Source: an uncultured Clostridia bacterium (GTDB lineage: Bacteria; Bacillota; Clostridia; Oscillospirales; Oscillospiraceae). From it: a stretch of 64,000 nucleotides of DNA. The stretch spans positions 16,505-80,504 of the forward strand of contig CAMGRL010000004.1 of the NCBI GenBank assembly GCA_946061515.1. Reading direction: 5' to 3'. Below, in pieces: positions 20,214-29,711 of the stretch. The first letter of the stretch is position 1. Every line of letters starts with the position of its first letter. Below the pieces are notes generated by a model. That model was not told the origin of the DNA. It was given only the letters and a program-made list of their open reading frames with translations, and made no database searches. A program made the position numbers and the translations under genes.

Positions 20214-21271
20214 TGAGAAGGATATTTCTTGTCCGCCACGGTAAGCCGGACATTCCCCAGGGTGAACGCCGGTATATCGGCCGGACGGATGTAAAGCTCA
20301 GTACCCTGGGAAAGCTCCAGGCGGTGCTGCTGGGCACCGTTCCTGAGATAAAAAACGCCAGTGCTGTTTTTTGCAGCCCCTTGTCCCGGAGCCGGGAGAC
20401 GGCGCAATTTCTTTGCCCGGAGCCGGTAGTTGTGGAAGGACTTGCGGAAATGAGCGCGGGGGACTGGGACGGCCTGCGCTTTGACGAGGTAAAAGAGCGC
20501 TGGCCGGAGCTGTATGCCGCCCGTGGGCTTGACCCCAATATCCCCATACCCGGGGCGGAGGATGTTTTTGAGGGGCAGAAGCGCTTTGAAGGGGCTGTCC
20601 GAACCTGTCTGGATCGGAGCGAAGGGGATATCGTTATCGTGGCGCACATCACGGTCAATCAGTCTCTTCTCTGTCTGGCCAAGGGGATCCCGGCGGACCG
20701 CTGCCGGGGGATAAAGCTGCCCTGCGGCTCTTATTCGGTGCTGGACTTTGACGGAAACTTCCATGTTATTCAGGAGGGCGTCCTGCCCCACCCGGCGCTG
20801 GATGACGCGCTGTGTGAGAAGCTGCTGGACGCGGCCGGGGCCGACGACAGGCTGAAGGCCCACTGCTTTGCGGTGGCGGATCAGGCTGTGTGGCTGTGCG
20901 AAGAACTGAACCGGGCCGGCTGCGGCTTCAACGGCAGTCTTGTGCGCTCGGCAGCACTGCTGCATGATATTGCCCGGGCCTGCCCCGACCATCCGGGGAC
21001 GGGGGCCGCCTGGCTCAGTGAGCTGGGCTATGAAGAGGCGGCCAATGTGATCCGGCAGCATCACGACCCGGATTCCACGGAGATCAACGAGGCCGCGCTG
21101 GTCTATATGGCGGACAAGCTGGTGCAGGGCAGCCAAACCGTCACTCTGGAGGAGCGTTTTTCCGCCAGTCTGGCAAAATGCCGGAATGAGGAAGCAATCA
21201 AGGCTAACAGACGGCGATATGATACAGCCAAAACCATAAAAAACGGGATAAATAGCTTATGTAAACGATGA
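20210..21271 (+). CDS. histidine phosphatase fused to HD domain
   Basis: FLVRHGKPDIPQGERRYIGRTDVKLS RHG motif; C-terminal VRSAALLHDIAR...IRQHHD HD motif. Confidence 0.85.
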   Translation: MMRRIFLVRHGKPDIPQGERRYIGRTDVKLSTLGKLQAVLLGTVPEIKNASAVFCSPLSRSRETAQFLCPEPVVVEGLAEMSAGDWDGLRFDEVKERWPELYAARGLDPNIPIPGAEDVFEGQKRFEGAVRTCLDRSEGDIVIVAHITVNQSLLCLAKGIPADRCRGIKLPCGSYSVLDFDGNFHVIQEGVLPHPALDDALCEKLLDAAGADDRLKAHCFAVADQAVWLCEELNRAGCGFNGSLVRSAALLHDIARACPDHPGTGAAWLSELGYEEAANVIRQHHDPDSTEINEAALVYMADKLVQGSQTVTLEERFSASLAKCRNEEAIKANRRRYDTAKTIKNGINSLCKR

Positions 21272-21297
21272 TTAAATCGGCAAGAACGGATCGCGAG

Positions 21298-21385
21298 AAA
21301 ATTTGTGTTCTGATGAAGGCACTTTTTTGCAGGAATACTTTGTGTATTGCAAGAAAAAGTGACAAAATCAGGGCGCAAATTTGCC
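21298..21385. repeat. imperfect palindromic dispersed repeat, copy A
   Basis: CACTTTTTTGCAGGAATAC TTTGT GTATTGCAAGAAAAAGTG core flanked by AAATTTGTGTTCTGAT / ATCAGGGCGCAAATTT; related to copies at 42900 and 55175. Confidence 0.6.
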
Positions 21386-21442
21386 GCGAGACGCCGTAGG
21401 CGATTTATTCAGCGTTTACTTATGCGGAAAGGAACTGATCGT

Positions 21443-22468
21443 ATGAGAAACATGTTCAGAATTATGGCGGAAAAGCTCAAAGCGGGGGAGGACCTGGTGC
21501 TGGTCACGGTGATCGCCTCCTCCGGCGCGACGCCCAGAGGCGCGGGAGCCAGAATGCTTGTGGGCGCTCAGGGGCGCATCTGCGGGACCATCGGCGGCGG
21601 CGCGGTGGAGTACCGCTCGGAACACATCGCGGCCCAGGTGCTGAAGGATAAGTCCTCCGGACTCCACGATTTCAGCCTGACCCGGGACGATGTGCAGAAT
21701 CTGGGAATGATCTGCGGCGGCGCGGTGAAGGTGTTCTTCTGCTTCCTGCCCGGCGGGGACGAGGGCCTGATCGCTCTTGCGGAAAAAGCGGAGGAGCTGT
21801 TTGCCAAAGGGGAGGATATGTGGCTCATCTCCCATATCTCCAACGGCGGCAAGCTGGGCGTGTACACCCGGACAGAGGGCTTTTACGGCCTTGACGCGCC
21901 GGCCTGGCTGGAGGACAGTCTGGGCCACCACCCGGCCCACATGGAAAAAGACGGTGAGGAATACTATGCCGAACAGATCTGCTCGGCCTCCCGGGTCTAT
22001 GTTTTCGGCTGCGGCCATGTGGCCCAGGAGCTGGTGCCGGTGCTGAGCCATGTGGGCTTTCGCTGTGTGGCCATGGACGACAGGCCGGAGTTTGCTTCCA
22101 AGGACCTGTTTCCCACGGCGGATGAGGTAAAGCTCATCGACTTTGAACATGTGGACCGGTATATTACCGTGACGGACCAGGACTACGTCTGCATCATGAC
22201 CCGGGGCCACGCCTTTGACGCCGTGATCCAGGCCCAGATCCTCCGTACCCCTGCCTGCTATATCGGCGTGATCGGCAGCGCCCACAAAAAAGCGGGCGTT
22301 TATCAGAAGCTGAGAGAGGAGTACGGCTTTGCGGACGAGGACTTTGCCCGGATCACCTCGCCCATCGGCCTGGACATCAAGGCGGAGACGCCGGAGGAGA
22401 TCGCCATCTCCATCGCCGGACAACTCATCGAGCTGAGGGCCAGACTGAATAAGAACATAGGAAAATAA
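21443..22468 (+). CDS. xdhC: XdhC family protein (molybdenum hydroxylase maturation)
   Basis: VTVIASSGATPRGAGARMLV, GTIGGGAVE, YVFGCGHVAQELVPVLSHVGF, YIGVIGSAHKK. Confidence 0.88.
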   Translation: MRNMFRIMAEKLKAGEDLVLVTVIASSGATPRGAGARMLVGAQGRICGTIGGGAVEYRSEHIAAQVLKDKSSGLHDFSLTRDDVQNLGMICGGAVKVFFCFLPGGDEGLIALAEKAEELFAKGEDMWLISHISNGGKLGVYTRTEGFYGLDAPAWLEDSLGHHPAHMEKDGEEYYAEQICSASRVYVFGCGHVAQELVPVLSHVGFRCVAMDDRPEFASKDLFPTADEVKLIDFEHVDRYITVTDQDYVCIMTRGHAFDAVIQAQILRTPACYIGVIGSAHKKAGVYQKLREEYGFADEDFARITSPIGLDIKAETPEEIAISIAGQLIELRARLNKNIGK

Positions 22469-22476
22469 TTGTTCGC

Positions 22477-22514
22477 GTTTTACACAATTTTTTGCTTGCA
22501 AAATTGTGCAAAAC
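22477..22514 (+). terminator. hairpin after xdhC
   Basis: GTTTTACACAATTTT...AAAATTGTGCAAAAC. Confidence 0.5.
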
Positions 22515-22603
22515 AATGAAAGTCAAAAAGCGTGAGACGTTTCACCCCTTTTCGGCGTCTTTATAGATAGAGAGACAAAAGACAGAAAAGAATGAGGGGT
22601 TTT

Positions 22604-22747
22604 ATGATCAAGCTTGACGATATTCTGGCCATCTGCATTGCGGCGCTGCTGACGCTGTCCATCTTGTTCTGCACAAAATTCATGGCCGTCCCGGAACCCG
22701 GCGGCGTGTATTATCCCGCCGAGCAGACGATCCAGGCGGACAGCTGA
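22604..22747 (+). CDS. small single-span membrane protein (47 aa)
   Basis: MIKLDDILAICIAALLTLSILFCTKFMAVPEPGGVYYPAEQTIQADS; GAGGGG SD-like upstream. Confidence 0.45.
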   Translation: MIKLDDILAICIAALLTLSILFCTKFMAVPEPGGVYYPAEQTIQADS

Positions 22748-22821
22748 AAATGAATTAACCGGAGGCGTACACGCGTCTTAGTGTTGGTAATCTGTTAACC
22801 TGTCTAATAACCAATTTTCCC

Positions 22822-22870
22822 CATGTGAAGAGGCTGCCGCAGAATTTTTTCTGCGACAGCCTCTTCCATG
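22822..22870. terminator. terminator hairpin
   Basis: AAGAGGCTGCCGCAGAA TTTT TTCTGCGACAGCCTCTT. Confidence 0.75.
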
Positions 22871-23178
22871 TTGGCTGATGACTGTACTTTTTTGAATAAT
22901 CGTGATACAATTAAAGAGCTTTTTATGTAAGTTTGCACCTATTTTTGCAGTCTCTCCCTATGTACCTGGCTTCCAATTTATTAGTCCAATGTATTTATCA
23001 ATGGGATTAATACCCTTTTTGGATTATTGAACAGAAGTCAGTCACCCATCCTTCGGTCTGCAAATAACACACTATAGGACCTGTATCCGCATGAAAAATA
23101 ACGTTTGGGGCAGTGACATTCGCAAAAATGAAGAAAAACTTTAAAGTAAGTTATTTTCTGAAAACGGGGGAAACAAAA

Positions 23179-24621
23179 GTGCTTTTTAACTCCTATGAAT
23201 TTATTTTGGCGTTTCTGCCGATTACATTAGTGATTTACTTCCTGGCCTGCAGAGTCAGGAAAGGGCGCTTGGGAATTGCCGTATTGGCAGCTGCGTCCAT
23301 TCTTTTTGTAGCCGTTTCCAACATACAGAGCGCAGCAATTTTGCTCCTCAGCGTTGCGGCAAACTATTGGCTTGGCCATCAAATATCCCACAAACAAAGA
23401 GAGGTCCAAAAAGTATGGCTGATTGTTGGACTTATCTTCGATATCGGAATTCTGGGATATTTCAAATACGCCAATTTCCTGGTTGATGGTATCAATGGTT
23501 TTTTCGGAGCTGATATACCGCTGGTTCGTGCTTTCCTGCCCGTTGGGTTGAGCTTCTATACGTTCCAACAGATTGCATATTTGGCAGATATTTATAAAGG
23601 TGAAGCTATGCCCTGCGGTTTCGGGGAGTATCTGCTCTATGTAGCTTTCTTCCCCAAACTGGTTCAGGGACCGATTGCACAGCAAAAGGAATTGATCCCG
23701 CAGTTTTCTGATTTGGGCAGGAAAGTGTTGAATTGGGATAACGTCGCAAAAGGGCTTTCTTTGTTTGCAATCGGTCTGGCAAAAAAAGTTTTGGTGGCGG
23801 ACAACTTTGGCAAAATTGTGGACTATGGTTTCGGCCACATTTCTTCATTGAACTCGTTTGAAGCCATGCTGGCTGTTCTGGGCTACACATTCCAGATTTA
23901 CTTTGACTTTTCTGGCTATTGTGATATGGCCGTGGGCATCGGCCTGATGTTCAATATTGAGCTTCCGCAAAATTTCAACTCTCCCTATAAAGCTCTGAGT
24001 ATTTCTGATTTCTGGAAACGATGGCATATCACACTGACAAACTTTCTCACCAGGTATATCTACATTCCACTGGGCGGCAGCCGCAAGGGAAAGATCAGAG
24101 GATATCTGAATATTCTGATTGTGTTTTTGGTTAGTGGATTATGGCACGGCGCAGGTTATACGTTCATACTGTGGGGACTGATGCATGGTATCGCAATGGC
24201 GCTTGAGCGGATTACGAAAAGCGGGTATGAAAAGCTTCCCAAGGTGATTCGCTGGATCTTAACCTTTGCTTTTATCAACATAACCTGGGTGTTTTTCCGT
24301 GCGGGAAGTGTTACCGATGCTATGGCGATGCTAAAGCAGGTCTTTGTGGGTGGATGGAGTTTTGCCATCAATGCCGAGTTAACGGAAACGCTGTTACAAC
24401 CGACCTTGATTAGCATTGCAAACAGAATATTAGGGTTGCCAGTCGTATCTGTTTTTGCCTGTGCTGGGGCGTTGCTTACGGTCCTATTGGTGAAAAACAG
24501 CACCGAGTGGCTGAAAACCTTCAAGCCTTGTGCAGGAGTGTGGGTTCAGACATATTTCCTGCTTATACTGAGTATCCTTTCTGTTTCCGGCGTGAGCACC
24601 TTTCTGTATTCTAATTTCTAA
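23179..24621 (+). CDS. MBOAT family O-acyltransferase (AlgI-like)
   Basis: LFNSYEFILAFLPITLVIYF, FPKLVQGPIAQ, DFSGYCDMAVGIGLMFN, SFWKRWHITLT-like block, LVSGLWHGAGYTFILWG. Confidence 0.9.
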   Translation: MLFNSYEFILAFLPITLVIYFLACRVRKGRLGIAVLAAASILFVAVSNIQSAAILLLSVAANYWLGHQISHKQREVQKVWLIVGLIFDIGILGYFKYANFLVDGINGFFGADIPLVRAFLPVGLSFYTFQQIAYLADIYKGEAMPCGFGEYLLYVAFFPKLVQGPIAQQKELIPQFSDLGRKVLNWDNVAKGLSLFAIGLAKKVLVADNFGKIVDYGFGHISSLNSFEAMLAVLGYTFQIYFDFSGYCDMAVGIGLMFNIELPQNFNSPYKALSISDFWKRWHITLTNFLTRYIYIPLGGSRKGKIRGYLNILIVFLVSGLWHGAGYTFILWGLMHGIAMALERITKSGYEKLPKVIRWILTFAFINITWVFFRAGSVTDAMAMLKQVFVGGWSFAINAELTETLLQPTLISIANRILGLPVVSVFACAGALLTVLLVKNSTEWLKTFKPCAGVWVQTYFLLILSILSVSGVSTFLYSNF

Positions 24622-24633
24622 GGGAGAAACGTG

Positions 24634-25683
24634 ATGAAATCAAAGAAATGGACAATCACAATGCTATTGGTAATCGTTTTGTCACTGACTGTATTTGCCG
24701 GAATCATGTACTGGATGGATCCCTTACTCCATTACGGCACAGAAAACGATACTTTTACATACTATGAATACGGCGAAATGTATTCAAATCCGGGAATTGC
24801 AATGCACTATACTTATGATGCTGTCATGGTCGGCACATCCATGATAGAAAATACTGATGTAGATCTATGCGATGAATTATTCGGATGCAAGATGGTCCGC
24901 CTTCCTTACTCCGGCGGAACGACCTATAACATGAAAACCATTCTGGATGTCTGTTTTGCCAGTGGCAATGAAATTAAGACGGTTTTCTGGGAGCTGGATG
25001 AGTTCCAGATATTTGGTAGCGCAACAGAACCACGATATCCACTGCCAGATTATCTTTATCGCATGGACCACAGGGAAGACTTATCTTATTTGCTGAACCT
25101 GGATATATTTTATCACTATGGAATGAATAATATTCTGGGGACGCTTCGGGGTGAGATGCGATCAGCTGAAAGGCGTGGTGAAACGCTGACCGGAACCTTC
25201 GGCGCGGAAGCGACTCTGGCTGGCTATTCTCGTCCAGAAAAATCAGCAAGTATTTGCGGCTTTTATAATTCTGCCCTACCAGAAAAAGTTGATGCAAACC
25301 TCTGCAATATAGAGATATTGATTCAGACACACCCGGAAACGCAATTTGTGTTCTTCATGCCTCCGTTCAGTGTACTTTATTGGGATGCAGAAATCCGCAA
25401 TGGAACATTTGAATCCACAATGGATGGTGTAAAATATGCCCTGAAACACCTGCTTGAATATGAGAATGTGCAGATATTCTTTTTTCAAGGTGAAAAAGAA
25501 ATTATTACTAATCTGAATAACTATAAAGATTATTCGCACTACGGACCCTGGATAAATAATCTCACAACGCAATATATCTCAGAAGGACGCAACCAAGTTA
25601 CAAAAGACAACGTTGAACAATTAATTTGTGACATGAAGGATACCATTTATAGCTTTGATTTTGAACTGTTGCTTAAGTCTTAA
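24634..25683 (+). CDS. SGNH-hydrolase/AlgX-DltD-like protein paired with MBOAT
   Basis: N-terminal TM, AVMVGTSMIENTD (SGNH-like block I), follows the MBOAT gene directly. Confidence 0.6.
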   Translation: MKSKKWTITMLLVIVLSLTVFAGIMYWMDPLLHYGTENDTFTYYEYGEMYSNPGIAMHYTYDAVMVGTSMIENTDVDLCDELFGCKMVRLPYSGGTTYNMKTILDVCFASGNEIKTVFWELDEFQIFGSATEPRYPLPDYLYRMDHREDLSYLLNLDIFYHYGMNNILGTLRGEMRSAERRGETLTGTFGAEATLAGYSRPEKSASICGFYNSALPEKVDANLCNIEILIQTHPETQFVFFMPPFSVLYWDAEIRNGTFESTMDGVKYALKHLLEYENVQIFFFQGEKEIITNLNNYKDYSHYGPWINNLTTQYISEGRNQVTKDNVEQLICDMKDTIYSFDFELLLKS

Positions 25684-25936
25684 CCAGGGGTAAGCATATA
25701 TAGTTTTTGATAAAGATGATCAGAGATACTATGGACACTAAGAGTATTAAATACATCCTTCGTCCACAGGAACTTCATATTATTAGTCTGATGAAAGAAC
25801 TCAATAGTGTCAAATGTCATCCGGACTCACCAGACTCAGTGTATAAAGAGATACAGAATATGTTCGGTGCATTTGCCTGTAGTAGTATAAAAAAGAGAAA
25901 GGTTTTCGATTAACCGGCAATAGACATAAATAAAAA

Positions 25937-25981
25937 ATAGCCGCAAGCCATTGTTTGATGACTTGCGGCTATGGTTTTTAT
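25937..25981. terminator. terminator between hypA and the upstream unit
   Basis: ATAGCCGCAAG...CTTGCGGCTAT with T/A tracts. Confidence 0.75.
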
Positions 25982-26334
25982 TGCTGATTTTCTTCCGGCA
26001 GGTGGATCTCCTTGATGGTGAAATCCTTGCCGGACAGGATCGTCTTGTCAAAGCTGCCGCAGTTGGGACAGTAGCCCTCATGCTCCACCACATTGAAGAT
26101 CTCGTCACAGTCGTCGCACTCGGCCAGACCGGGAACGGTCTCCATGATGAGCTTTGTATCGCTGAGCATGGTGCCCTCTGTGACCAGAGGGTACACATCC
26201 TCAACATACTTGGGGATGATCAGGGACAATTCCCCGATCTCCACAACGATCTCGCTGATGCTTTGAATATTGTTTTCGGCGGCAAAGTCCATGACGGTCT
26301 TGCACATCTGCCGTACTACGCCAATCTCATGCAT
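25978..26334 (-). CDS. hypA: hydrogenase maturation nickel metallochaperone HypA-like
   Basis: MHEIGVVRQM N-terminus; CDDCDEIF...CPNCGS zinc site. Confidence 0.88.
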   Translation of the reverse strand: MHEIGVVRQMCKTVMDFAAENNIQSISEIVVEIGELSLIIPKYVEDVYPLVTEGTMLSDTKLIMETVPGLAECDDCDEIFNVVEHEGYCPNCGSFDKTILSGKDFTIKEIHLPEENQQ

Positions 26335-26344
26335 GGGCGCTCAC

Positions 26345-29032
26345 TTACTTTCCGAAGCCGATCTTCTTTGCGGCGACGGTGCCCAGACGTACGGGCACGT
26401 TGCCGGCGATACGGGCAAGGGTCTGGAAATAGGGGGTGCCCACATTGTCGCTGATCTTCTCCAGGTGGATGGCGTCAAACTTGCACTTGGTGGTGCAGAT
26501 GCCGCAGCCTACGCACATGTATTCATCCACAATTACCGCGCCGCAGCCAAGGCAGCGCTCGGTCTCTTTCTTCAGCTGCTCCTCGGTGAATACGCCGCGC
26601 AGATCCTTGAAGGTCTTTTTCGCCTCAGCGGCAGCGCCGCCGGCGGCCTTCTGCCGGGGAGCAGTGTCGAAGGATTCGATGGAGACGGCGGCGGTGGAGA
26701 CGTCCAGGGCCTTGTAATCCCGGCGGTCGCGGCCGAAGTCCAGACGCTGGCCCGGATGGACAAAGCGGTGGATGGAGATGGCGCCCTCCTTACCGGCGGC
26801 AATGGCGTCGATGGCAAACTTGGGTCCGGTCACCACGTCGCCGCCCGCGAAGATGTCAGGCTCGCCGGTCTGGTAGCTGAGAGAATCCACATACACGGTG
26901 CCCTTGCGGCTAAACTGCATATTGGTCCCCTCGTCGATGCCGCCCATATCCACAAGCTGGCCGATGGCGGAAATCACGCTGCTGACGGGAACGGTCTGGA
27001 ACTTGCCGGTGCCCACGGGCTTGCGGCGGCCCTTTGCGTCGGCCTCGCCCAGCTCCATAAGCTCCACCTTCAGCTCCTGGGCCTTGCCCTTGCCGCAGAT
27101 CTCCACGGGGGAGGCCAGGAACATGAACTTGACGCCCTCTTCCTCCGCCTCGGCGATCTCATCGTCGGCTGCGGGCATTTCGTCACGGCCCCGGCGGTAG
27201 ACGATGGTCACGTTCTCCGCGCCCAGACGGACAGCGGTGCGGGCCACGTCGATGGCCACATTGCCGCCGCCGATGACGGCCACATCATTGCCGATCCCGG
27301 GCTTCTCGCCCAGGTTCACGGCCTTCAAAAAGTCGATGCCGGTAAACACGCCGGGCAGATCGTCGCCCTTGCAGCCCACGGCCATACCCTTGGATGCGCC
27401 GATGCCCAGGTAAAAGGCCTTGAAGCCCTCCTGACGGAGCTGTTGAATGGTGACGTCCTTGCCCACCTGAACGCCGGTTTTGAACTCGACGCCCAGCTCG
27501 CGGAGAATGTCGATCTCGGCATTGACCACATCACGGTCCAAACGGAAGCTGGGGATGCCCAGGGTCATCATACCGCCCAGCAGCTTTTCCTTTTCAAAAA
27601 CGGTCACGGGATAGCCCTTGACGGCCAGATAGTAGGCGCAGCTCAGACCCGCTGGGCCGGCGCCGATGACGGCGATCTTTTCGGGATAGGGCTTGCCGGT
27701 CTGGTTGAGCATTTTGGGCACATAGCGGGTGCCGGCCTCCAGATCCTTTTCGGCGATGAACTTCTTGATGTCGTCGATAGCGATGGGGGAGTCGATGCTG
27801 CCGCGGGTGCAGGCGTCCTCGCAGGCCTTGTTGCAGATACGGCCGCAGACGGCGGGGAAGGGGTTCTCCTTCTTGATCAGCTCCAGAGCTTCGGTGTACC
27901 GGCCCTGGGAGGCCAGCTTGATATAGCCCTGAACAGGAATGTGGGCGGGGCACTGGGACTTGCAGGGGGCGGTGCCGGTGGAAACCACGTCGGTGCGGTT
28001 GGTGCGGTAGTCCACGTTGTAGTCGGACTTTTTCCACATGCTGTTCCGGTACTCGACGGTGCTCACATCGCCCACAACAGGCTCGGTGGAGCAGAGCTTC
28101 TGACCCAGCTTCAGGGCGTTCATCTGGCAGTTTTCCACGCACTGGCCGCAGGCCACGCAGTTTTGCTTATCGACTCTGGCAACATAGTTTGAACGCAGGC
28201 TGTCGGGCTTGCGGAAGTACTCGCCGATGCGCAGGGCAAAGCAGGAGCAGCCGCAGCAGTTGCAGATGGCGCTGGCGTCCTCAAAGCCGGGGGCCTGGTT
28301 GATCTCATGGACAAGGCCGTTGTCCTCGGCCCGCTTGAGGATCTGATAAGCCTCCTCCTTGCTGACCTCACGGTGTGCGCCGGTCTTTATGTAAGTGCGG
28401 GCGTTTTCGTTGAGGTACATGCACATATCCTCTTCCAGGTGGCCGCAGCCCTCACCCATCAGGCGGCGGGCACGGCGGCAGGAGCAGGGGCCTACAGAGA
28501 CGATCTCCGCTTTGTCAATCAGCGTGGAGATCTCATCGTAGGAAGCTGTGCGGGAGTTATTCTCGATGGCGCTCATGACGGGCATGACCCGCATGAAGGA
28601 CATGCCGGGGGCCATGACGGGAGCCAGAACGCTTATACGGCGGCGGGTGTACTCTTCAAAGCAGCGGCCCAGATCGGGGTATTTGTCGCACTGCTCACGG
28701 TTGGTCAGAATACCTTCCATGATACCGGGGACCCAGATGGGGTAATAGTAGCCCGGCGCGCCGTCCACAGGTCTTGTGCGGATCACACCGCAGGTAACGA
28801 GCTTGTCAAGCTGCGTTTGGGTGAAATCCACGCTCTTTTTCGCGCGCCTTGCGATATCCTCCACCGTTCTGGGGGTCTCCAGACGCATGTGCATCATTAC
28901 CTCGCACATGTCGTCGCTGACGATGGGTTCAAGGATCCTGTACTCCGGGTCATTGTAGGTGATGCCGGTATAGGTCAGGCTTTCAAGGCTTATCTTGCTA
29001 GCAAGTTTAAGAATATTTGGTCTTTTTGCCAT
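26345..29032 (-). CDS. FAD-dependent/NAD(P)-binding oxidoreductase with multiple Fe-S domains (GltD-like)
   Basis: VIGAGPAGLSCAYYL, VIGGGNVAIDVARTAVRLGA, CVACGQCVENCQMNALK and CVGCGICTTKCKFDAIH ferredoxin motifs. Confidence 0.88.
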   Translation of the reverse strand: MAKRPNILKLASKISLESLTYTGITYNDPEYRILEPIVSDDMCEVMMHMRLETPRTVEDIARRAKKSVDFTQTQLDKLVTCGVIRTRPVDGAPGYYYPIWVPGIMEGILTNREQCDKYPDLGRCFEEYTRRRISVLAPVMAPGMSFMRVMPVMSAIENNSRTASYDEISTLIDKAEIVSVGPCSCRRARRLMGEGCGHLEEDMCMYLNENARTYIKTGAHREVSKEEAYQILKRAEDNGLVHEINQAPGFEDASAICNCCGCSCFALRIGEYFRKPDSLRSNYVARVDKQNCVACGQCVENCQMNALKLGQKLCSTEPVVGDVSTVEYRNSMWKKSDYNVDYRTNRTDVVSTGTAPCKSQCPAHIPVQGYIKLASQGRYTEALELIKKENPFPAVCGRICNKACEDACTRGSIDSPIAIDDIKKFIAEKDLEAGTRYVPKMLNQTGKPYPEKIAVIGAGPAGLSCAYYLAVKGYPVTVFEKEKLLGGMMTLGIPSFRLDRDVVNAEIDILRELGVEFKTGVQVGKDVTIQQLRQEGFKAFYLGIGASKGMAVGCKGDDLPGVFTGIDFLKAVNLGEKPGIGNDVAVIGGGNVAIDVARTAVRLGAENVTIVYRRGRDEMPAADDEIAEAEEEGVKFMFLASPVEICGKGKAQELKVELMELGEADAKGRRKPVGTGKFQTVPVSSVISAIGQLVDMGGIDEGTNMQFSRKGTVYVDSLSYQTGEPDIFAGGDVVTGPKFAIDAIAAGKEGAISIHRFVHPGQRLDFGRDRRDYKALDVSTAAVSIESFDTAPRQKAAGGAAAEAKKTFKDLRGVFTEEQLKKETERCLGCGAVIVDEYMCVGCGICTTKCKFDAIHLEKISDNVGTPYFQTLARIAGNVPVRLGTVAAKKIGFGK

Positions 29033-29194
29033 TTCACTCCACCTCGTTAAAATTTTTGGTGTGTTAAACTATTCTCATTATACCATCGAAATGCGTTTAC
29101 CGCAATTATATATTTGTTGAAAAGTGTATAAAACCAGCTGTGCGCGCCTTGATTTATTCATATCTTTAGGCTATACTTTCAAGCGGTGATCGAA

Positions 29195-29698
29195 ATGAAA
29201 GACAGCATTTACGAGATAGAACGGAAATATCTGATCCGGTACCCGGACATGGATCTGCTGAACAGCCGGGCCGAAAAAACAGAGATCACCCAGACCTATC
29301 TCAAAACCCGGGACGGTCATACGGCAAGGGTGAGAAAGCGGGGCCTGGACGGGGCTTACGTCTATACGCACACGCAGAAAACCCGGCTCAGCGACGTGAA
29401 AAGAATAGAGCTGGAGCGGGAGATCAGCGAGGAGGAGTATACGCGCCTTCTGGAGGACGCAGACCCGGCCCGCGGCGTTATCCATAAGGACAGATACTGC
29501 CTGACGTACAGGGAACAAATGTTCGAGATCGACGTCTATCCCTTTTGGAACGATAGGGCCATCATGGAGATCGAGCTGGACAACGAAGGGCAGGAGATCA
29601 TTTTCCCGCCGGAAATTCAGATCATCCGTGAAGTGACTGCGGATAAACGCTATACCAATTCTTCCCTTGCAAAGCAAGTACCCTATGACAGCATATGA
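29195..29698 (+). CDS. CYTH domain-containing protein
   Basis: EIERKYLIRYPD, TQTYLKTRDGHTARVRKRG, RIELEREIS. Confidence 0.85.
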   Translation: MKDSIYEIERKYLIRYPDMDLLNSRAEKTEITQTYLKTRDGHTARVRKRGLDGAYVYTHTQKTRLSDVKRIELEREISEEEYTRLLEDADPARGVIHKDRYCLTYREQMFEIDVYPFWNDRAIMEIELDNEGQEIIFPPEIQIIREVTADKRYTNSSLAKQVPYDSI

Positions 29699-29711
29699 AA
29701 GGATACAGACA

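Noticed and set aside
25707-25913. 68-aa ORF
   Set aside because: No recognisable domain, weak start context and AT-rich; kept out of the feature list as unsupported.
26270-28192. 640-aa plus-strand ORF
   Set aside because: Antisense of the Fe-S flavoprotein; typical high-GC shadow ORF.
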